Assembly: GCA_034638255.1 (NCBI GenBank)
Contig: JAWPGT010000002.1
Coordinates: forward strand, 868,001 to 932,000
DNA length: 64,000 bases
Source of the DNA: Coprinus comatus
Taxonomy: Eukaryota > Basidiomycota > Agaricomycetes > Agaricales > Agaricaceae
Direction: 5' to 3'
Positions 60,357 to 64,000 of this stretch are shown here, piece by piece. Under the pieces are notes generated by a model. That model did not search any database. It had not been told where the DNA came from and was given only the letters and a program-made list of their open reading frames with translations. The translations under genes and the position numbers were made by a program. Each line of letters begins with the position of its first letter. Position 1 is the first letter of the stretch.

Positions 60357-61409
60357 CTAAAACTTGTAAAATTCGTTGCTGAAGCTACTCGAAATCAATA
60401 TATACTATGAGAATTACATAACGTGGACCTTACCTCTCGTGTTGGTTTATCGGTGGTAACATACATAGTTGGAACATTCAGACTTTGTAGTTTGGCTTGT
60501 TGACGAGAGATGAGGCCATCCCAAGCGGAAAGTGCTCTTTCCCTGTCAAATTTTACAATCTCTTTCTTGTGGGCGTTCGCAAGTGTCTGGAGAGAAAAGT
60601 CAGGGGTGCGACCTTGATAATTCATTTTTTCCTTGCGTACCTCTTGTTCATGTTTAGAGAATGTGATCCCAATCATGTTTGCCCTATAGCAATTAAGAAT
60701 CGCAAATAACCACTTAGAGAGAGTGTGTGAGAGTGAGTGAATTTTGCACACTTGATAGAAGCCGCTTTGATCTTTTCCTCATATATTTGGTATATGGAAC
60801 GTCGCTCCTCCCACAGCTGGCGTTCGAGCGCATTTTGTTCTTGCTTTATCTGAGGATAGCTCATAAAAATCCGGATATCATCAAGTGTTCGCGGCCCATG
60901 ACCGTACCTTTTTTATCTCATCTACAAAAGCAGGCACGCGCGAAAGCTGTAGAAGGATGGGCATAGATTCATCGAAAGTGAATGATCGAACCTCCTTCTG
61001 AGGTTGTTTTTCTATGGACTTTTGAGAAGATACATTTGGTTCCGAACTGGTTTGCTCGACGGCTCTATGTAGTTGTGGAATAGCCTGGGTTGGCTGTAGA
61101 TGAGATAAAGTCTCGATACCTCTGTGTAGTTGTGGGGAGGCTTGGGGCACCTGCAGTTGGGATAGAAGTGAAGCGACTGAAATCGAGGTTTCTAATGCGT
61201 TGGAAATAGGTGGCTGTTTTGCTAGTGCCTCCGTAGTTACAAGTTGGACGGGTTCAGGTATCTGGACAGGTGCGGTAGCCAATTCCTGCCAGGCTGACGA
61301 AGACCTAAGTTCGTCCAGCAATGCTTGGATACCGGCTGGATCCTAGAACGTTGATGAATATAGATAGCTCATGATAATGCACAATAATCACTTTGAGATT
61401 GAAGCTCAT
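60357..61409 (-). CDS. Coiled-coil protein, unrecognised
   Basis: From ATG 61409 (MSFNLKDPAGIQALLDEL) to TAG 60357 with canonical introns. The middle part is Gln/Leu/Pro-rich with two near-identical segments (PQLHRGIETLSHLQ and PQLHRAVEQTSS). A conserved-looking block follows (SFTFDESMPILLQLSRVPAFVDEIKK). Long helices follow: QEQNALERQLWEERRSIYQIYEEKIKAASIK and SKHEQEVRKEKMNYQ. The end is FDRERALSAWDGLISRQQAKLQSLNVPTMYVT. I do not recognise a family. Heptad-like helices suggest a structural or complex subunit. An ACGCGT box is 54 bases upstream of the start, hinting at cell-cycle control. Confidence 0.65.
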
Positions 61410-62076
61410 GGGGCATCAAACAATGAAACGAAAAATGTGAATCAAGTATTACTAGACGCTTGACGCGTGACGTAGTCTTTAAATGTCACATCGCAATGAT
61501 TCATTTCTTCCCACAATAAACTTTTATGATAAGAGTACATAGGCGTGCGATTTGAGAATTGGATATCCAATCAGTAGATGGGAATGTATGTCATGATTGT
61601 ATCGGAGAATAACTTTGTTGTGGCATTTTCGTAAGTGCTGTAAAAGTTTATTATTTGCCGGTTGACGAATACGAGGAGTAGAAAAATAAACGCCGGAACA
61701 AAAGTGACAAGATTCCGACAAGGCGGAGGACAAGGAATGGACTGTCGGTAATCAAACTATTGACAAGGGAGCCTACCCTGAGAGTAATAGATCTTTAGTA
61801 GAGCAGTTGTGTTTCAACGAGCTACTGCAGGTCGGATATACTGACTGCAATTAAGTATGCACTGACAAGATGCATATTATAGCGAACAAGTGGAGGAAGG
61901 GCGGGCGGGAGGAGGAGATGGCCGGCGATATTGCCGACAATGGAAGGAAGGCCCTGGTGGGAAAGTGTTGGACTGGCAACCGAGCCGATATATTCCCACA
62001 GTCTTGTTCTTCTCCTCTGCCTCCTTTCTTCTTCCTCGCTTTCTTTCTTTTTCTCTCGTCTTTCTTCTCATCAGCC
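61410..62076. other. Divergent promoter region of the coiled-coil and RGS genes
   Basis: Contains ACGCGT at 61463-61468 and, near the RGS start, a purine-rich then pyrimidine-rich stretch. No gene with a recognisable domain is seen; an open frame at 61524-61733 has no support. Confidence 0.45.
61463..61468. promoter_or_regulatory. ACGCGT (MluI cell-cycle box)
   Basis: Lies 54 bases upstream of the start of the coiled-coil gene. It is at a similar distance as the box in front of the left-edge gene. Confidence 0.35.
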
Positions 62077-64000
62077 ATGTCTGCATTCGATGATCTCCCC
62101 GGAACATCCTCCCATATGATGAAAACAACGAAGCGAGGGAGGCCGTTTCTCAAGGTATACCCCTCCTGACCGTACCACTCGCAGTCTAACCCCCCATCAC
62201 ACGCAGGATACCCTCGATCTATTTGCCACTCTCATCGTTTCCCTACCGTTAACCTCTCACAAGCAATTTTTTCGTACCTTTAACCACTCCTTTACTACGT
62301 GAGTTCCAATCCTGATCCAAACGCCTTCACCTGATCATTTCCATCAGCGATGAGGCTGCTCAAAATCTAGCGTCCCTCAAATTCTCGCAATCAAATCGCG
62401 GCCCAGATCCAAGAGAACCATCACGAGTTGTAACGACTACGACGACCACAACCTTTTCCATGACCCGCGATATGGCCAAGGCCATGTGCCAGCACTTTAT
62501 GGATGCACGTCTGATTGAGAACGCAGCCGACCCGGCTTCCAATCTTTTCAAGGACCGCGGTGTATTTCAGTTAACCCCAAAAGGTCTTCATGTCCTTGAA
62601 CGTTTCATTAGCAAAAACGGCATCGATTCCGACAGTCTTCAGCCCGTCTTTTCCTCCCAACCTATTTGTATCAAACTTCTTCATCTTGAACGGAGAACAT
62701 CTGATGACGAAATCATTGTAACCCAGTCTGTTGTAACAGCTCTTTTTCGTCGGTTCATTGGTCGCCGACCTAACTATATGCCTCGCCTGGAGAAGAACGA
62801 CACCGATTTGTTCCAGCGCTATCATGAAAGGGCTAAGGGCATTCCCTTGATGGATCAGCCTGACAAGAGTAACAAGGCTCATGCCCATCACCGATTCTGC
62901 TTCCTGGCCATTTCCGCTTTAGAATGGTTGTGTGATTTCACATCTGTTGTTGGTCGCGAAGAGGCTGCGGAGATGGCTGCTCAATTCGTTCGGTTCGGTT
63001 ACATTGAACTTGTCAGTGATAAACGGAAAAATAACGATTCAGCCATCATTTTCACTGTTCGTGGAGCCACTGTTGGCCCTACTGGTTCACCGGTCAATGT
63101 GAGTCTGGATTTGTTTCTTTGATAGTCGGGTGTCCTCATGTAGTCGTAGGGCGAATTTCGGTGCACTAACAAAGCAGTCTACAAAGTTACCGATGAAGGT
63201 CGACGAGTGGCTCGCTGGGGTGAAGCCCGAAATGCTCAAAGTTCTGCTGTCGCCTCGACAGCGAGTCTAAGTGAACACACTTCTACGGACGGAGCGGATG
63301 ATAATAATGGAGATACTGCTAGACGAGGCATGGATCTCAGACTTAATCGCCGTGTCTCCATCGCTGAGTTTATTTCAGAGAAACGCTCTAAAGAGAGTAA
63401 CGCGGACCGACTACATTATATCATGGAGCAACCCAAGATCCGTGCAATGTTCCGGGAATTCCTTCGCACAAACTTCTGCGAAGAGAACTTGACTTTCTGG
63501 TTAGAAGTAGAGGATTTCAAACGCAAATTTAGCATAACTTCGAGTGCTATGGCTTCCAATCAAGCTACCCGGCCAGGTAGCCGTGCGACACCTGGGCAAG
63601 CCGCCATGGAAAGACACCACGAGTTACTTATTCAGACTGCCTCGCTGATCTTCAATAACTATCTGGCGCATTCAAGTCAGTACGAGCTTAACATCGACCA
63701 TGGCCTCCGCAACGAGCTGCTTCGCTATCTTGAAGATGTCGTCTCAAATGTGACTGGTAAGCCGTTCCAAGGTCGCTTAGAGCCGGAACAGGCGAATGCA
63801 TTAAACGCCACACAACTCCAAAATGTAATTCGTTTGTACGAGCGGATACAAGGCCATGTATTCCGTCTCATGGCAACGGACTCGGTGCCCAAGGCAGGTA
63901 ATCCGTCACATATTAACGTCCATTTCTAACTTCAAAAATTTCTGTAACAGTTTGTCAAGACACCAAGTTTCCAGAATGCTAAAACATGGGTTGAGGATTT
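62077..64000 (+). CDS. DEP-RGS regulator of G-protein signalling (Sst2/FlbA type), 3' end outside window
   Basis: From ATG 62077 (MSAFDDLPGTSSHMMKTTKRGRPFLK), several exons, open at the right edge. Two DEP-like regions are seen: TRDMAKAMCQHFMDARLIENAAD with FQLTPKGLHVLERFI, and FLAISALEWLCDFTSVVGREEAAEMAAQFVRFGYIELV with a following TNKAVYKVTDEGRRVARWGE. The RGS domain starts at RLHYIMEQPKIRAMFREFLRTNFCEENLTFWLEVEDFKRKF and continues through ELNIDHGLRNELLRYLEDV. Fungal members speed GTP hydrolysis on G-alpha in pheromone and nutrient signalling. The C-terminal end of the RGS domain is beyond 64000. Confidence 0.93.

Overview
The window is fungal nuclear DNA, most likely from a mushroom-forming basidiomycete (Agaricomycetes). 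Genes are densely packed on both strands and broken by many introns of about 45-75 bases with GTRNGT donors and CTAAC-like branch points. Several families are characteristic of that group: a DUF6534-type membrane protein, tandem MARVEL proteins and UDP-xylose synthase. No bacterial-style operons, phage, CRISPR arrays, rRNA or convincing tRNA genes were found. About 35 protein genes were reconstructed by hand. For some of them (JMJD7-like, NHP2, BFR1, the JmjC/PCNA-type left-edge gene, PPN1, the 128-residue unknown, CDC14, HEM12, SHG1, RRP7, RPS7, BEM1) every exon was placed and the coding length checked to be a multiple of three. Other gene models give outer limits and domain evidence.

Left part (1-23.5 kb): a truncated gene with a PCNA-box-like motif, a JMJD7-type JmjC hydroxylase, the snoRNP protein NHP2, the mRNP factor BFR1, an RFX transcription factor, the vacuolar endopolyphosphatase PPN1 (17 exons, one of only 5 bases), an unrecognised small protein, acetoacetyl-CoA synthetase, three membrane-protein genes in a row (two MARVEL, one three-helix), the phosphatase CDC14, uroporphyrinogen decarboxylase HEM12 and the COMPASS subunit SHG1.

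Middle (23.5-45 kb): a gene-poorer accessory stretch with a cytochrome P450, a DUF6534 membrane protein whose intron carries a 50-base AG microsatellite, and a seven-helix GPCR-like protein. Housekeeping genes follow: mitochondrial ribosomal L12, NOT3/5 of CCR4-NOT, the polarity scaffold BEM1, complex I NDUFA12, L-2-hydroxyglutarate dehydrogenase, the Hsp90 co-chaperone TTC4/CNS1 and the ribosome-assembly factor RRP7.

Right part (45-64 kb): RPS7, a Rab GTPase with a large low-complexity insertion, AMMECR1, a PPR-like protein, RPL3, a divergent pair of FAD monooxygenase and hydrolase/SnoaL genes (possible small aromatic-catabolism pair), ENP1/bystin divergent from UXS1, an unrecognised coiled-coil protein and the first part of a DEP-RGS regulator cut by the window end.

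Several genes feed ribosome production (NHP2, RRP7, ENP1, RPL3, RPS7), and others act in polarity or signalling (BEM1, RGS, Rab, CDC14), but this reads as ordinary mixed fungal gene order and not as a functional cluster. The best leads for novelty are the extreme microexon structure of PPN1, the uncharacterised 7TM gene, the Rab insertion, the FAD monooxygenase/hydrolase pair and two MluI-box promoters in front of poorly known genes.
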